Below are positions 19,974-28,738 of a stretch of DNA of 64,000 nt, piece by piece; the first letter of the stretch is position 1; every line of letters begins with the position of its first letter. The position numbers were made by a program, and so were the translations under genes. The stretch is taken from positions 124,001 to 188,000 of the forward strand of contig JAGRPI010000004.1 of assembly GCA_019449635.1 (NCBI GenBank), written 5' to 3'. The notes beneath the pieces were generated by a model that was given only the letters and a program-made list of their open reading frames with translations, was not told the DNA's origin and ran no database searches. This DNA is from Candidatus Ferrigenium bremense. Its GTDB lineage: Bacteria; Pseudomonadota; Gammaproteobacteria; Burkholderiales; Gallionellaceae.

Positions 19974-20882
19974 ATGACCCGACAACTTGCCCTCAAAATT
20001 GACGTCGACACCTATCGTGGTACGCGCGAAGGCGTGCCGCGTCTGGTGGAAGCGCTGCAACGCCACAATGCACAGGCCACCTTTTTCTTCTCGCTCGGCC
20101 CGGACCACACCGGGCGCGCCATCAAGCGCGTATTCCGCCCCGGTTTCATCGGCAAGGTGTCGCGCACCTCGGTGGTGGAGCACTACGGCATCAAGACCCT
20201 GCTGTATGGCACCTTGCTGCCCGGCCCAGACATCGGCAGGAAGTGCGCCGACATCATGCGCGGCGTGCGCGATGCGGGCTTCGAGACCGGCATCCATTGC
20301 TACGACCATATCCGCTGGCAGGATCATGTGACGGGCAAGGATGCCGAGTGGACGCGGTGCGAGCTGCAGCGCGCGGTGGATCGTTATACGGAAATCTTCG
20401 GCGAAGCGCCGCATGCCCATGCCGCCGCCGGCTGGCAGACGAACCGCCACGCATTGCGCCTGACGCAGCGCATGGGATTCGACTACAGCTCCGACACGCG
20501 CGGCACCCATCCCTTCATTCCGACATGGCAGGCCGAGATCATCGCCTGTCCGCAACTGCCCACCACCCTGCCGACACTGGACGAGCTGCTGAACCGCGAC
20601 GGCATCACGCCGGACAACATCGCGCAGCACATCCTGCAGCTCACCGAAAAACCGCCAGCCACCGGCCATGTCTTTACCTTGCACGCCGAACTGGAAGGGG
20701 GCAAGCTGCTGCCGATATTCGAGCAATTGCTGGGAGGCTGGCAGGCGCAGGGCTATGAACTGGTGTCGCTGCGGCAATATCTGCAAAATCTGGATGCAGG
20801 TGCGTTGCCGCGCCACGAAGTGGTGATGCGCGAAGTGGAAGGGCGGGTCGGCAAGCTGGCGGTGGCGGCCGAGGCATTGTAG
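19974..20882 (+). CDS. arnD: 4-deoxy-4-formamido-L-arabinose-phosphoundecaprenol deformylase
   Basis: ArnD removes the formyl group from undecaprenyl-phosphate-Ara4FN, making the step irreversible before transfer by ArnT. The 302-aa polysaccharide-deacetylase-type protein has the DVDTYRG motif (metal/catalytic Asp) near the N-terminus, ATFFFSLGPDHTGRAIKRVF (an ArnD hallmark), ETGIHCYDHIRWQD (His metal ligand) and HAAAGWQTN. It closes the arn block. The start follows a family-1 repeat directly. Confidence 0.93.
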   Translation: MTRQLALKIDVDTYRGTREGVPRLVEALQRHNAQATFFFSLGPDHTGRAIKRVFRPGFIGKVSRTSVVEHYGIKTLLYGTLLPGPDIGRKCADIMRGVRDAGFETGIHCYDHIRWQDHVTGKDAEWTRCELQRAVDRYTEIFGEAPHAHAAAGWQTNRHALRLTQRMGFDYSSDTRGTHPFIPTWQAEIIACPQLPTTLPTLDELLNRDGITPDNIAQHILQLTEKPPATGHVFTLHAELEGGKLLPIFEQLLGGWQAQGYELVSLRQYLQNLDAGALPRHEVVMREVEGRVGKLAVAAEAL

Positions 20883-21003
20883 GAGAGGGCCATGCGTGCG
20901 ATGGCTCTTTTCATTCGCGGGCATGGCCCGCTCCTACACAACCGCCTGTGCAACCCCGCAAATTGCTAGTATATTTGCCGGCAAAATAAAAATCGGGAGG
21001 GAT

Positions 21004-21846
21004 ATGCCGGAAAGCGGGAGGCTGGAGCATTGGGTTGCGGTACTCACTCGTGCGGATCTGCCTGTTCTGAAACAGACCGCACGCGATCTGTCCGCACTGC
21101 GTGAGGATGACAGGATGCTGAATACATCTTCAATCGCCGAGGTCATCGCGCGCGACCCCATCATGACCGTCAAGTTGCTGCGCTATCTCCAGCAGCACAA
21201 GCACAAGAAACAGACCGCCGAAGTCGTCCAGGTCGAGCAGGCATTGCTGATGCTGGGCATCGAACCTTTCTTCAGCAAGGTGCCGCCTGAGCCAGTGGTG
21301 GAGAATATGCTGAAACCGCATATCGCGGCGCTTCCTGCCGCGCTGCGCGCCGTGCACCGCTCGTTGCGTGCCTCCGAATATGCCAGGGACTGGGCGGTGC
21401 AACTGCGCGACCTGCGTTATGAGGAAGTGCGCATTGCCGCGCTGTTGCATGACATCGCCGAAATCCTGATGTGGTGTTTTGCCCCGGGACCGATGCTGGA
21501 AATTCGCGGCATCCAGCAGAAGGACAAAACGCTGCGCAGTCGTGATGTCCAGCAACAGCTGCTGGGATTCACGCTGCTCGAATTGCAAAGGGAACTCGCG
21601 GCGCAATGGGGACTGCCGCAATTGCTGTCGACCCTGATGGACGATTCCTGCGCGAACCAGCCGCGCGTGCGCAATGTGGTCCTGGCGGTCAACCTGGCGC
21701 GTCATTCCGCCAACGGCTGGGACGATGCCGCATTGCCGGATGATTTCAAGGAGATCGGCGAGTTGCTGCGCATGCCGGCGGAGCAGGTGATGATCATGCT
21801 GGAAGCGGATGAAGGCATCGTGTGCGATCTCAGCAAGCCGCATTGA
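21004..21846 (+). CDS. HDOD-domain protein
   Basis: HDOD proteins are regulatory HD-like proteins often tied to cyclic-di-GMP or stress signalling. The 280-aa protein shows NTSSIAEVIARDPIMTVKLLRY, VEQALLMLGI and a degenerate HD segment EEVRIAALLHDIAEILMW. It starts at ATG 21004 after a GGGAGGGA ribosome site. An in-frame upstream extension is non-coding. No output domain is visible. The position after arnD and convergent to the UDP-sugar dehydrogenase says little about its function. Confidence 0.8.
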   Translation: MPESGRLEHWVAVLTRADLPVLKQTARDLSALREDDRMLNTSSIAEVIARDPIMTVKLLRYLQQHKHKKQTAEVVQVEQALLMLGIEPFFSKVPPEPVVENMLKPHIAALPAALRAVHRSLRASEYARDWAVQLRDLRYEEVRIAALLHDIAEILMWCFAPGPMLEIRGIQQKDKTLRSRDVQQQLLGFTLLELQRELAAQWGLPQLLSTLMDDSCANQPRVRNVVLAVNLARHSANGWDDAALPDDFKEIGELLRMPAEQVMIMLEADEGIVCDLSKPH

Positions 21847-21953
21847 AAATGGGCGGATGAATCCGTCCTGACCCTAACTCCCGCGTCCGTTGTATATGTG
21901 TTGCGTTTCCTTCATGCCTCGGGTCGTAGGCGGCAACCGTCGCATTTGTCTGT

Positions 21954-23120
21954 CTAGTCCTTGCCAAACAAATCACGACTGTAAACCTTGTCGGCCACGT
22001 CCCGGATGTCGTCAGTGATGCGGTTGGCAACGATGACATCGGACTCTTTTTTGAATTGCGCCAGATCATTCACCACTCTGGAGCGGAAAAACTCCGGCTC
22101 CTTGAGCGCAGGCTCATAAACAATGACCTCGATACCCCTGGCCTTGATGCGTTTCATGATGCCCTGGATGCTGGATGAGCGGAAGTTGTCAGACCCGCTC
22201 TTCATGACCAGACGGTGGATGCCGACTATCCTCGGGTTGCGTTTGGCGATGCTTTCCGCGATGAAATCCTTGCGCGTGGTGTTGGACTCGACGATGGCAT
22301 GGATCAGGTTCTGCGGGACGTCCTGGTAGTTGGCGAGCATTTGTTTCGTGTCTTTGGGCAGGCAATAGCCGCCGTAACCAAATGAAGGGTTGTTGTAGTG
22401 ATCTCCGATGCGCGGGTCGAGGCTTACTCCCTGGATGATCTGCTTCGTATCGAGCCCGTGGGTGGCCGCATAAGTGTCGAGTTCGTTGAAGTAGGCCACG
22501 CGCATGGCAAGGTAGGTGTTGGCGAAGAGCTTGATCGCCTCGGCCTCGGTCGCGTCGGTAAACAGCGTGGGGATGTCCCGCTTGATCGCACCTTGCTGGA
22601 GCAGGGCAGCAAAGGCTTCGGCACGCCTGGAGCGTTCGCCGACGACGATACGCGAGGGGTGCAGGTTGTCATACAGCGCACGGCCTTCGCGCAAAAATTC
22701 CGGCGAGAAGATCAGATTGCCGCAATTGAATTTGGCTCGGGTTTTGACGGTGTATCCCACCGGAATGGTGGATTTGATGACCATCACGGCCTGCGGGTTG
22801 ATGCTCAGGACATCCTGAATGACCGACTCGATCGAGCCGGTGTTGAAGTAGTTGGTCTCCGGGTCATAGTCTGTCGGGGTCGCGATGATGACATAGTCCG
22901 CCCCGCTGTAGGCTTCGCGCTTGTCCAGGGTGGCCCTGAAGTTGAGCGCCTTGTGCCTCAGGTAATCCTCGATCTCGGCGTCTTCGATGGGTGACTGCTT
23001 GCGGTTGAGCATCTCGACCTTTTCGGAGACGATGTCGATTGCAACCACTTCATTGTGCTGGGCAAGCAGGACGGCGTTGGAAAGGCCTACGTAACCGGTA
23101 CCGGCGATGGCAATTTTCAT
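21954..23120 (-). CDS. ugd: UDP-glucose 6-dehydrogenase
   Basis: Ugd oxidises UDP-glucose to UDP-glucuronate, the entry to Ara4N and acidic sugar synthesis. At 388 aa it is of the short bacterial class. Landmarks are the NAD motif [57 protein letters not shown] and the catalytic cysteine in [14 protein letters not shown]. Although on the opposite strand from the arn block, it provides the missing precursor step, so the region can run from UDP-glucose to modified lipid A. Confidence 0.95.
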   Translation of the reverse strand: MKIAIAGTGYVGLSNAVLLAQHNEVVAIDIVSEKVEMLNRKQSPIEDAEIEDYLRHKALNFRATLDKREAYSGADYVIIATPTDYDPETNYFNTGSIESVIQDVLSINPQAVMVIKSTIPVGYTVKTRAKFNCGNLIFSPEFLREGRALYDNLHPSRIVVGERSRRAEAFAALLQQGAIKRDIPTLFTDATEAEAIKLFANTYLAMRVAYFNELDTYAATHGLDTKQIIQGVSLDPRIGDHYNNPSFGYGGYCLPKDTKQMLANYQDVPQNLIHAIVESNTTRKDFIAESIAKRNPRIVGIHRLVMKSGSDNFRSSSIQGIMKRIKARGIEVIVYEPALKEPEFFRSRVVNDLAQFKKESDVIVANRITDDIRDVADKVYSRDLFGKD

Positions 23121-23192
23121 GGATTGAACGTTAGCGTGCTGTAAAAATCATGGCGCGCATTATGCCGCAGAATGAGCAGCGCCGTCAGCCGT

Positions 23193-23582
23193 CTATGCGT
23201 TGGCCAGTGCCCGCTCGATCTTCGCATCAGCCTCGCGCGCCAGTTCCGCGAGCCGGGTATCGCCGAGGATCTGCATCATCGCGGTCGGCTTGGCGAGTTC
23301 CAGCGAAATCCGCCCCGGCGCGACCTCGCGCACTACCGCGTTGCACGGCAGCAGGCTCGCCACATCGCTGTTCGCGGTGTAGGCCTCGTATGCCAGCATC
23401 GGGTTGCATGCGCCGAGGATCACCGTGGGGATGATCTCCTTGCCGGTCTTATCCTTGATCTTGCTGTGCATGTCGATGCGCGTGAGGATGCCGAAGCCCT
23501 CGGCGCCCAGCGCCTTGGTGATGCGTTCGATGGCATGGTCGACGGTATCGGCGATTTCGCGCTTGAAATTGATGGTGGTCAT
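23193..23582 (-). CDS. DUF302 family protein
   Basis: A small soluble protein of 129 aa with the DUF302 pattern: EGFGILTRIDMHSKIKDKTG, VILGACNPMLAYEAYTA, LLPCNAVVRE. The family is widespread and its function is unknown; single cysteines in GACNP and LPCN are conserved in it. I used ATG 23582, which has a GGAGACC ribosome site, instead of the longer in-frame start. A short gap containing repeats follows upstream. Confidence 0.88.
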   Translation of the reverse strand: MTTINFKREIADTVDHAIERITKALGAEGFGILTRIDMHSKIKDKTGKEIIPTVILGACNPMLAYEAYTANSDVASLLPCNAVVREVAPGRISLELAKPTAMMQILGDTRLAELAREADAKIERALANA

Positions 23583-23776
23583 GGTTGGTCTCCTTGTGAT
23601 GTTATGTAATCGAACAGGGTGCATCATGCGCACCTGTGGGCTAACTCATAGGTATTAGAGTATTATCAAATGCTAACACACCAATTTGCCGAATAATAGC
23701 GGGGTCGTTGAAATATCCAGAGCCGGGGGCGATCCTGTATGAAGCTGTCTTAAAATTTCGTGGGGATGGATGCAGG

Positions 23777-23800
23777 CCTGTCCTGAGCGGGGTCGAAGGG
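23777..23800. repeat. Family-2 half-repeat (CCTGTCCTGAGCGGGGTCGA)
   Basis: Single half-copy of the CTTCGACAGGCTCAGGACAGG family, in the reverse orientation. Confidence 0.75.
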
Positions 23801-23817
23801 GTGCACGGAGCTTTGCA

Positions 23818-23923
23818 TGGCCATTCGACTAAGCTGGCAACAAGCTATGCATAGCCATCTGACCAAGTTGGCAAACTACGCCAACCAAGTCATTGGTTAA
23901 CGCCAGCCAAGTCGCTGGTCAAC
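23818..23923 (-). mobile_element. Degenerate nested pair of small palindromic elements
   Basis: On the minus strand, an outer copy with arms GACCAGCGACTTGGCTGGCG and GCCAGCTTAGTCGAATGGCC contains an inner copy starting TTAACCAATGACTTGG, with the right arm CCAACTTGGTCAGATGGC. Neither ends in the usual CATC, so this looks like an older or divergent nested insertion. Confidence 0.5.
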
Positions 23924-23982
23924 GCAGCAACCGGAATGTACACAGGAAGTGCATGAGGGTTTTGAGTGCTGCACAACGCCGC

Positions 23983-24042
23983 ATAACCAGCCACTTGGCT
24001 GCTGTATTTTGGCAGCCTAGTGGAATGGCTAGTAGTTCCATC
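23983..24042 (+). mobile_element. Small palindromic element, copy G (60 nt)
   Basis: It starts ATAACCAGCCACTTGGC, has the loop stem GGCTGCTGTATTTTGGCAGC, and ends GTTCCATC before AGACG. It splits a family-4 repeat after CAACGCCGC. The uninterrupted form CAACGCCGC^AGATGG is visible at 30930-30940. The stem pair is CCACT/AGTGG. Confidence 0.88.
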
Positions 24043-24081
24043 AGACGCTCTCCACAGCAATTTTTAAGGCAGCTTCCATAA

Positions 24082-25041
24082 CTATATGGCAAGCCTGCGG
24101 TAGGCCTTGTCCAGTCTTGTGGAAAACGATTCGCTTTGCATGTTGCTGCAATGCACCATGGCCACTGTCCAGTTGCGGCGGTCAAACCCGATCAGCTCGT
24201 TGAATACTACCGCCTCTTCCCGGTCTGCATCGCCGTTTTCACGCCTGATGCCCATGCTGTCCAGGACTATCGGTACCCGGTCCAGCCGGAGATGCTGTCC
24301 GGGGTTCAGCAGTACCGCTTCGAAATCTTCCAGGTAGTTGTGCAATTCCAGTGAGCGGGTAGTGGTCTGGAGGGCAGCCATCATTCTGGACAACTCTTCT
24401 TCCAGGGCGGGCCGCCCCCCGGCATCTGTGCTGCGTAGACGGGCCATCAGCACATCCTTCTCCTGCAACAGTGACTGCTTGTCCTGCTTGCGTGCCTCGA
24501 TCCGCTTTTTCACCTTGCGTGCCAAGCAGTCGAAAAAACTCCATGCCGCGCTATCTCTGGCCTGCTCCTCGCTCGGCGCGGGATCTTCGATGGTGTGGCT
24601 GGTGAAGTAGACCGCTTTCTGAACCACGTCGCGCTGTATCATCTCGCCGGACAGCTCCATTCCCATCATGGTCTTTTCGTAACGCCGCATGCCCATTAGC
24701 GCATACAGCTCATCTGTGGCGGGAAATTCGCGGTGGTAGTCCTGCAAGGCGCAACTGGTGCAGAGCGCTTCCACAACGAAATCCACAGACGGGAACAGGG
24801 CATGGACAAGGGCATCCCTGGCATAGGACTTCCGGTTGACCGCCACCGGGCCGGGAATGCTGGCTGCGAGGTTACGGGAATATTCCAGTGCGGTGCTGAC
24901 GGGTTTGCGGTAACTTCCGGGATACCCACTAGTCTGCATGAGCCGGGGTTCGACTGCGGAGACGGCACGTTCGATTGCTGGCAGTAATTCGGGCACAACC
25001 TTCTCCCGATCTTGACCAAACAATTGCCCAAACAGTCCCAT
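24082..25041 (-). CDS. Conserved-looking hypothetical protein
   Basis: I do not recognise this 319-aa protein. It is soluble and has no signal peptide or membrane helix. It starts MGLFGQLFGQDREKVVPELL, has a helical N-terminal half with a CTSCALQDY segment, a probable coiled coil at about residues 175-240 (KVKKRIEARKQDKQSLLQEK...), and a C-terminal segment rich in acidic and hydrophobic residues (NYLEDFEAVLLNPGQHLRL). Codon use resembles its neighbours and the frame is long and clean, so it is a real gene. It reads in the same direction as miaA downstream, about 100 bp away. No function can be inferred. Confidence 0.75.
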   Translation of the reverse strand: MGLFGQLFGQDREKVVPELLPAIERAVSAVEPRLMQTSGYPGSYRKPVSTALEYSRNLAASIPGPVAVNRKSYARDALVHALFPSVDFVVEALCTSCALQDYHREFPATDELYALMGMRRYEKTMMGMELSGEMIQRDVVQKAVYFTSHTIEDPAPSEEQARDSAAWSFFDCLARKVKKRIEARKQDKQSLLQEKDVLMARLRSTDAGGRPALEEELSRMMAALQTTTRSLELHNYLEDFEAVLLNPGQHLRLDRVPIVLDSMGIRRENGDADREEAVVFNELIGFDRRNWTVAMVHCSNMQSESFSTRLDKAYRRLAI

Positions 25042-25140
25042 TATGTCTCTCCTAAGCGTGCCAATACATTACTTTGCGCGTTCTGCATCCATCCCTGCGG
25101 CAAGAGAGCATATTGCGGTGCAGGAACTGGGAATGGCGTG

Positions 25141-26091
25141 CTACAGCGCCTTGCGCATTATGGCAGATTGCCCGATCTTATCGAATATCGTCTGCGCAAG
25201 CTCGGGCGCAAGACAATCCTGCTCGAGATTGTCCGGCATGGAGCGCAACCAGGTGAGCTGGCGCTTCGCCAACTGGCGCGTGGCGGCGATGCCTTTGTCG
25301 AGCAGCTCGGCCGCGTTGATCTCGCCTTCGATATATTGCCAGGCCTGGCGGTAGCCGACGCAGCGCATCGAGGGCAGGTCGGGGTGCAGCGGATATTTTG
25401 CGCGCAGCGCGCTCAGTTCTTCCACCAGGCCGAGTTCGAGCATGGCCTTGAAACGCGTGGCGATGCGCGCATGTAATGCGGATCGATCCGATGGGACAAG
25501 GGCGATGGGGAGGATGCGGTAGGGCAGCTCCTGCCGTGTCTGCAGCCTGAGCAACGCCGACATCGGTTGCCCGGTAAGACGGTAGATCTCCATGGCGCGC
25601 TGGATGCGCTGCGTGTCGGCCGGTTTCAGGCGCGCGGCGGTCTCGGCATCCACTTCGGCGAGCCGGCGATGCAGCTGTGCTATGCCGTGCTGCGCGATCT
25701 CGGCATCGAGTGCGGCGCGCACTTCGGGGTCGGCCTCCGGCAATGCGCTGAGTCCTTCGCGCAGCGCCTTGAAGTACAGCATGGTACCGCCGACCAGCAG
25801 CGGGATCTTTCCCCTTGCGGTGATGTCCGCCATCAGGCGCAGCGCGTCGTGGCAGAACGCGGCGGCGGAATAAGCCTCGGTCGGAGCGATGATGTCGATC
25901 AGGTGGTGCGGCGCGCGGGCGAGGGTGGCGGCATCCGGCTTGGCAGTGCCGATGTCCATGCAGCGGTACACCAGCGCAGAATCCACGCTGATGAGTTCCA
26001 CCGGCAGGCGTTGCGCCAGTTCCACCGCGACATTGGTCTTGCCGCTCGCGGTGGGGCCCATCAGGAAAATGGCGGGAGGCAGTGTATTCAT
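25141..26091 (-). CDS. miaA: tRNA dimethylallyltransferase
   Basis: MiaA adds the isopentenyl group to adenosine 37 of tRNAs that read codons starting with U. The 316-aa protein has the P-loop [18 protein letters not shown], the tRNA-binding [36 protein letters not shown] and the C-terminal [11 protein letters not shown] and [15 protein letters not shown]. It lies downstream of mutL on the same strand, a common proteobacterial pairing. The two genes are here separated by 196 bp of repeats. Confidence 0.96.
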   Translation of the reverse strand: MNTLPPAIFLMGPTASGKTNVAVELAQRLPVELISVDSALVYRCMDIGTAKPDAATLARAPHHLIDIIAPTEAYSAAAFCHDALRLMADITARGKIPLLVGGTMLYFKALREGLSALPEADPEVRAALDAEIAQHGIAQLHRRLAEVDAETAARLKPADTQRIQRAMEIYRLTGQPMSALLRLQTRQELPYRILPIALVPSDRSALHARIATRFKAMLELGLVEELSALRAKYPLHPDLPSMRCVGYRQAWQYIEGEINAAELLDKGIAATRQLAKRQLTWLRSMPDNLEQDCLAPELAQTIFDKIGQSAIMRKAL

Positions 26092-26102
26092 CGCGGGGAA
26101 AA

Positions 26103-26140
26103 TTTAGCCACGGATGGACGCGGATTAACACTGATAAAAA
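26103..26140. repeat. Family-8 half-repeat (TAGCCACGGATGGACGCGGA)
   Basis: This matches the TTAGCCACGGATATACACGG repeat at 61109-61243. It lies just upstream of the miaA start. Confidence 0.65.
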
Positions 26141-26155
26141 CAAGGCACGTAGCAT

Positions 26156-26273
26156 GTAGGGTGCAATAAGCGTAGCGCATTGCACCGGATGTTTTGCGAG
26201 TTGGGCGACAAGTCGCCCATCCCTGCGAACCCCATTTCATTCGGCGCAATGCCCGTTGGTTATTGCGCCCTAC
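26156..26273. repeat. Family-7 repeat between mutL and miaA
   Basis: Ends GTAGGGTGCAATAAGCGTAG and GTTGGTTATTGCGCCCTAC are inverted. Compare 16436-16543 and 53247-53325. Confidence 0.8.
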
Positions 26274-26287
26274 GCTATAGCTGCGGT

Positions 26288-28234
26288 TCATTTGCCGCGC
26301 ATGAACATCTTGTCCAGATCGCCCAGCGAAAGTTGGAACCAGGTCGGCCTGCCGTGGTTGCACTGGCCGGAGCGTTCGGTCTGTTCCATCTCGCGCAGCA
26401 GTGCGTTCATTTCGGTGATGCTCAGGATGCGATTGGCGCGCACAGCGCCGTGGCAGGCGAGGGTGGCAAGCAGCTCGTTGCGGCGTTCGGTCAATACACG
26501 GCTTGCGCCGAATTCGCGCAGTTCGTCGACCACATCGCGCGCGGCGGCCTCCGCTTCGGATTGCTTGAGCATCACCGGCATCGCGCGCACCGCCAGCGTG
26601 TTGGGCGATAGCTGGGCGATGTCGAAGCCCAGTGTATGGAGCGCATCTTGTTCGGCATCGACGGTGGCGACTTCGAGCGCGCTGGCGTGGAAGCTTACCG
26701 GGATCAGCAGCGGCTGGGTGGCGAGCTGTTCGGTGTCCAGTGAGGTCTTGAGTCTTTCGTAGACGATGCGTTCGTGCGCGGCGTGCATGTCTACAACGAT
26801 CAGGCCTTGGGTGTTTTGCGCGAGGATGTAGATGCCGGAGAGTTGCGCGAGGGCGAAGCCCAGGGGGTGTTCGTCTTGTGAAGCGTGAAAAGCAACCCCC
26901 CTCGATCCCCCCTTGTCAGGGGGGAAGATAGCTCCTCCACTGACAAGGGGAGGTTGGGAGGGGTTTGCGTTTTCCGTTTGCACTTCCCACAGGCGATATG
27001 CCGCCTGCTGTTGCGCGGCACTCAGCGGCATGTTTTGTTGCTGAAAGCTGGGTGTGCCGTCGTTCCGGCGCAGGCCGGAATACAGTTGATTAAAAGCGCT
27101 GGGTTCCGGCCTGCGCCGGAATGACGAATCTGATTTTGAGGTTTCCTTCACTTCTGTTCCCGCAATCGGTGAACTCAGCGCCTGTTGCAGCGTATGAAAA
27201 ATGAATTGATGGATCCCCTGGCTCTCGCGGAAGCGCACCTCGCTCTTGGCCGGATGCACGTTCACATCCACCTGTTCCGGCGGCAGGTCGAGGAACAGCA
27301 CGAAGGCCGGATGGCGCTGATGGTGCAGGATGTCCTGGTAGGCCTGCCTTAGCGCATGGCTGGCGACCTTGTCGCGCACGAAGCGGCCATTGACGAAGAA
27401 ATATTGCGCATCGCGCGAACTGTGCGAATAGGCGGGCAGCGCGGCCAGCCCCTTCAGTGACAGGTTTGCCGCCTGGCGTTCCACTCCCACGGCGGCATGG
27501 CCGAATTCCTCGCCGAGGATCGCGGAGATGCGATTCAGTGCGCCTGCCCTCACTCCTGTCTCCTCCCCTGAAGTGGGGTAAGCAGGCAATCCGTGTAGCG
27601 GATGCTCGTACAAGGGGAGGCCGGGAGGGGTTGCGGGCAATTGCCAGATGGTCTTGCCGTTGTGTTGCAGCGAGAACGCGACATCGGGGCGCGACAGGGC
27701 GATGCGCTTGAAGGCCTCCTCGCACCAGGCGAATTCGGTGGCTTCGGATTTCAGGAACTTGCGCCGCGCCGGCGTATTGAAATACAACTCGCGCAGTTCC
27801 ACGGTGGTGCCTGGTGTGTGGCTGGCCGGCGCGGGTTCGCCGACGAGCCCGTTGATCGCATCGACCTTCCAGCCGTGCGTCTCATGCGCGGTGCGGCTAA
27901 TCAGGGTCAGATGCGCCACAGCCGCCATGCTGGCCAGCGCCTCGCCGCGAAAGCCCATGCTGGCGACCTTCTGCAGGTCATTCAGCGAGGCGATCTTGCT
28001 GGTGGCGTGGCGCATCAGCGCCAGCGGAAGCTCGTCCTTGGCGATGCCTCTGCCGTTGTCGCGCACGCGTAATAATTTGATGCCGCCGCCTTCCAGTTGC
28101 ACCGCGATGTCGGTCGCACCCGCGTCGAGGCTGTTCTCCAGCAGTTCCTTGAGCGCCGCGGCAGGGCGCTCGATCACCTCGCCGGCGGCGATTTGATTGA
28201 TGAGCAGGTCGGGCAACAGGTGGATGGCAGGCAT
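26288..28234 (-). CDS. mutL: DNA mismatch repair protein MutL
   Basis: MutL is the ATPase that couples mismatch recognition to strand incision. The N-terminal GHKL ATPase is clear: INQIAAGEVIERPAAALKEL, DNGRGI, TSKI, GFRGEAL. The C-terminal region has an endonuclease-type motif DMHAAHERIVYE and the terminal CNHGRP, so it should nick DNA itself, as in organisms lacking MutH. At 648 aa it contains three in-frame repeat insertions: residues about 200-229 (a family-10 repeat with a 39-nt palindrome), 370-391 (an attcc-type repeat) and 422-446 (family 10). The first lies within the N-terminal domain, between PATPPG and ALNRISAILG. I chose ATG 28234 at MPAIHLLPDLLINQIAAG. Confidence 0.96.
   Translation of the reverse strand: MPAIHLLPDLLINQIAAGEVIERPAAALKELLENSLDAGATDIAVQLEGGGIKLLRVRDNGRGIAKDELPLALMRHATSKIASLNDLQKVASMGFRGEALASMAAVAHLTLISRTAHETHGWKVDAINGLVGEPAPASHTPGTTVELRELYFNTPARRKFLKSEATEFAWCEEAFKRIALSRPDVAFSLQHNGKTIWQLPATPPGLPLYEHPLHGLPAYPTSGEETGVRAGALNRISAILGEEFGHAAVGVERQAANLSLKGLAALPAYSHSSRDAQYFFVNGRFVRDKVASHALRQAYQDILHHQRHPAFVLFLDLPPEQVDVNVHPAKSEVRFRESQGIHQFIFHTLQQALSSPIAGTEVKETSKSDSSFRRRPEPSAFNQLYSGLRRNDGTPSFQQQNMPLSAAQQQAAYRLWEVQTENANPSQPPLVSGGAIFPPDKGGSRGVAFHASQDEHPLGFALAQLSGIYILAQNTQGLIVVDMHAAHERIVYERLKTSLDTEQLATQPLLIPVSFHASALEVATVDAEQDALHTLGFDIAQLSPNTLAVRAMPVMLKQSEAEAAARDVVDELREFGASRVLTERRNELLATLACHGAVRANRILSITEMNALLREMEQTERSGQCNHGRPTWFQLSLGDLDKMFMRGK
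26894..26966. repeat. Family-10 repeat inside mutL
   Basis: AACCCCCCTCGATCCCCCCT, the hairpin centre CCCCTTGTCAGGGGG, and ACAAGGGGAGGTTGGGAGGG. It is read through in frame (residues about 422-446). It also gives the uninterrupted form of the host of the 39-nt palindrome. Confidence 0.85.
27059..27126. repeat. Inverted repeat (GTTCCGGCGCAGGCCGGAAT) inside mutL
   Basis: Two facing halves around CAGTTGATTAAAAGC encode part of the MutL linker (residues about 370-391). Confidence 0.85.
27545..27634. repeat. Family-10 repeat with inserted 39-nt palindrome, inside mutL
   Basis: The host TCTCCTCCCCTG ... ACAAGGGGAGGCCGGGAGGG is split by the 39-nt insert at 27571-27609. The frame stays open across host and insert. 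Confidence 0.8.
27571..27609 (-). mobile_element. Second small palindrome, 39 nt, copy 2
   Basis: Reverse complement of copy 1 (17702-17740), with differences confined to four positions. Being 39 nt long, it adds 13 codons to mutL without a frameshift. Confidence 0.7.
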
Positions 28235-28303
28235 GTCGGCGGACGAGTATAGTGACGGTGCGCTGCGGATTATAGCGGATGGGTCATCCGGCGACTGCCG
28301 GGC

Positions 28304-28309
28304 TATAAT
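28304..28309 (+). promoter_or_regulatory. Likely -10 box of the nor operon
   Basis: A perfect TATAAT lies 31 bp before the first gene of the norCB group. No FNR-type TTGAT-N4-ATCAA box is visible in the short gap to mutL. Confidence 0.4.
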
Positions 28310-28339
28310 TTCTGCCACAAATTCAAGTGGGGGAAGTCG

Positions 28340-28738
28340 ATGATTGAACCCGTAAAGATGGCTGATTTCTTCGCGACCTTTTTTTCAGCCGCTGCCGTCA
28401 TCCTGTTTGGAGCGTTGTACGCTCTGCTTTTTGCCTATTCCCGGATAAGAAATGTACCGCGCCTGATGCCGCTGGCCTATGCGGCTTATGCCGTATTGTT
28501 CGCTTCGGTCATCCTGTTGGCCACAGTAGCGAACCTGTTCGGCAGCCTGTTCTGGATGTCCGTCGTGATGCTGATGCTGGCGGGTTATCTGGCCGCGCCG
28601 CATGCTGTCTGGCATTTGTGCGTGCATACCCATGCGGCAGCGCACAACGACGGTTCTGACGGCCATCAGCCGTCCACGCTTTTGGATGGCAGCGCTGCGG
28701 AAACTTTTCAACGACCCTGCAAGGAGAAAACGTCATGA
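28340..28738 (+). CDS. Small membrane protein encoded upstream of norC
   Basis: I do not recognise this 132-aa protein. Three hydrophobic helices are visible: FFATFFSAAAVILFGALYALLF, LAYAAYAVLFASVILLATVA and SLFWMSVVMLMLAGYLAA. A short His-rich tail follows (HLCVHTHAAAHN). Its stop overlaps the norC start (ATGA), so it is translationally coupled to nitric oxide reductase. A role in assembly or stability of NorCB is plausible from position only. The His-rich tail could bind metal; this is a guess. Confidence 0.75.
   Translation: MIEPVKMADFFATFFSAAAVILFGALYALLFAYSRIRNVPRLMPLAYAAYAVLFASVILLATVANLFGSLFWMSVVMLMLAGYLAAPHAVWHLCVHTHAAAHNDGSDGHQPSTLLDGSAAETFQRPCKEKTS

Larger units (their letters stand above)
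23583..24081. other. Gene-free stretch rich in nested repeats
   Basis: From left to right it holds a possible promoter area for the DUF302 gene (23640-23700), a family-2 half-copy (23777-23800), a degenerate nested pair of small palindromes (23818-23923), and a family-4 repeat (about 23925-24075) split by copy G of the palindromic element. No gene is seen. Confidence 0.6.
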
